Assembly: GCA_029864385.1 (NCBI GenBank)
Contig: JAOTTL010000034.1
Span: 1-25,535 of the forward strand
Direction of reading: 5' to 3'
Source of the DNA: SG8-41 sp029864385
GTDB lineage: Bacteria; Pseudomonadota; Gammaproteobacteria; Burkholderiales; SG8-41
Length of the DNA stretch: 25,535 bases
Below the pieces are notes generated by a model. It ran no database searches. It saw nothing but the letters and a program-made list of their open reading frames with translations, and was not told the origin of the DNA. Below are positions 25,333-25,535 of the stretch, in pieces. Every line of letters begins with the position of its first letter. The stretch's first letter is position 1. A program made the position numbers and the translations under genes.

Positions 25333-25535
25333 ATGCAGCCGCAGACGGAACGCTACCTCGACCTCGCCCTGCTCGGCTACAACGCGTGGTGGCGCTACGT
25401 CCTTGGCGCTCTGATCATCGCCGGGTCGTGGCTCGGATTGGGCCTCGTGCCGTACGCGCTGCTGAGCAGCGCCGACATTCTCGATCCGCGGCTCGACTTC
25501 ATCGCGGTCAACCTTTCCATCTTCGTCATGCTCGC
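25333..25535 (+). CDS. CPBP-family intramembrane metalloprotease, N-terminal part (runs off window)
   Basis: Open to the window edge. The first 67 residues, MQPQTERYLDLALLGYNAWW and onwards, show the RYLDLA-G-NAWWRY-LG start typical of bacterial CPBP (type II CAAX-like) membrane proteases, followed by a hydrophobic helix (LGALIIAGSWLGLGLVPYAL) and DPRLDFIAVNLSIFVML. The catalytic EE-x3-R and His motifs would lie beyond the window, so activity cannot be judged. The ATG is only 7 bp after the heptamer array; a short AGG just before it is the only ribosome-binding candidate. Confidence 0.68.
   Translation, partial: MQPQTERYLDLALLGYNAWWRYVLGALIIAGSWLGLGLVPYALLSSADILDPRLDFIAVNLSIFVML

Overview
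The window is a GC-rich chromosomal segment whose gene content and order fit a betaproteobacterium (Burkholderiales/Nitrosomonadales type). The markers are gatA-gatB next to a DUF4124 protein and pyrE, the compact metX-metW pair, gshB-EIIA(man)-HPr-enzyme I, torF porin-glnK-amt, ubiK-comM, and a full-length cobalamin-dependent metH. The assignment rests on protein families and synteny recalled from memory. No rRNA, tRNA, insertion sequence, prophage or CRISPR array was seen.

Layout. Positions 1-7360 hold gatA (5' end missing), gatB, a convergent DUF4124-pyrE pair, and an xth-FNT channel-AmpG-like operon in which consecutive genes overlap by 4 bp. Positions 7390-8635 hold a collapsed polysaccharide-deacetylase remnant and a fumarylacetoacetate-hydrolase family enzyme. 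Positions 8790-17113 are all on the minus strand: metX-metW, EIIA-HPr-EI, gshB, and porin-glnK-amt. Positions 17403-25535 are on the plus strand: ubiK, comM, a Bcr/CflA exporter, a truncated ferritin-like/VIT1 gene, metH and the start of a CPBP protease gene. A broken minus-strand rhodanese gene lies just before metH.

Regulation is unusually readable. metX has a sigma70-type promoter, a SAM-II riboswitch aptamer and an intrinsic terminator. An 8-nt aptamer segment is exactly complementary to the terminator hairpin, which gives a complete SAM-sensing attenuation model. The porin-glnK-amt operon has a sigma54 promoter with two NtrC-like sites 31 bp apart. A long inverted repeat links the HPr stop codon to the enzyme I start codon.

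The most unusual feature is a family of heptanucleotide arrays in at least eight intergenic regions, plus one minimal palindromic form. Units mostly fit NN(G/T)(G/T)(A/G)A(C/T). Most arrays have two arms in opposite orientation that keep a 7-bp register through the centre. In three genes (gatA, ubiK, metH) the array supplies the stop codon. Three nearby genes (deacetylase, rhodanese, ferritin-like/VIT1) appear to have lost internal or 3' segments, which suggests the arrays mark regions of small deletions.
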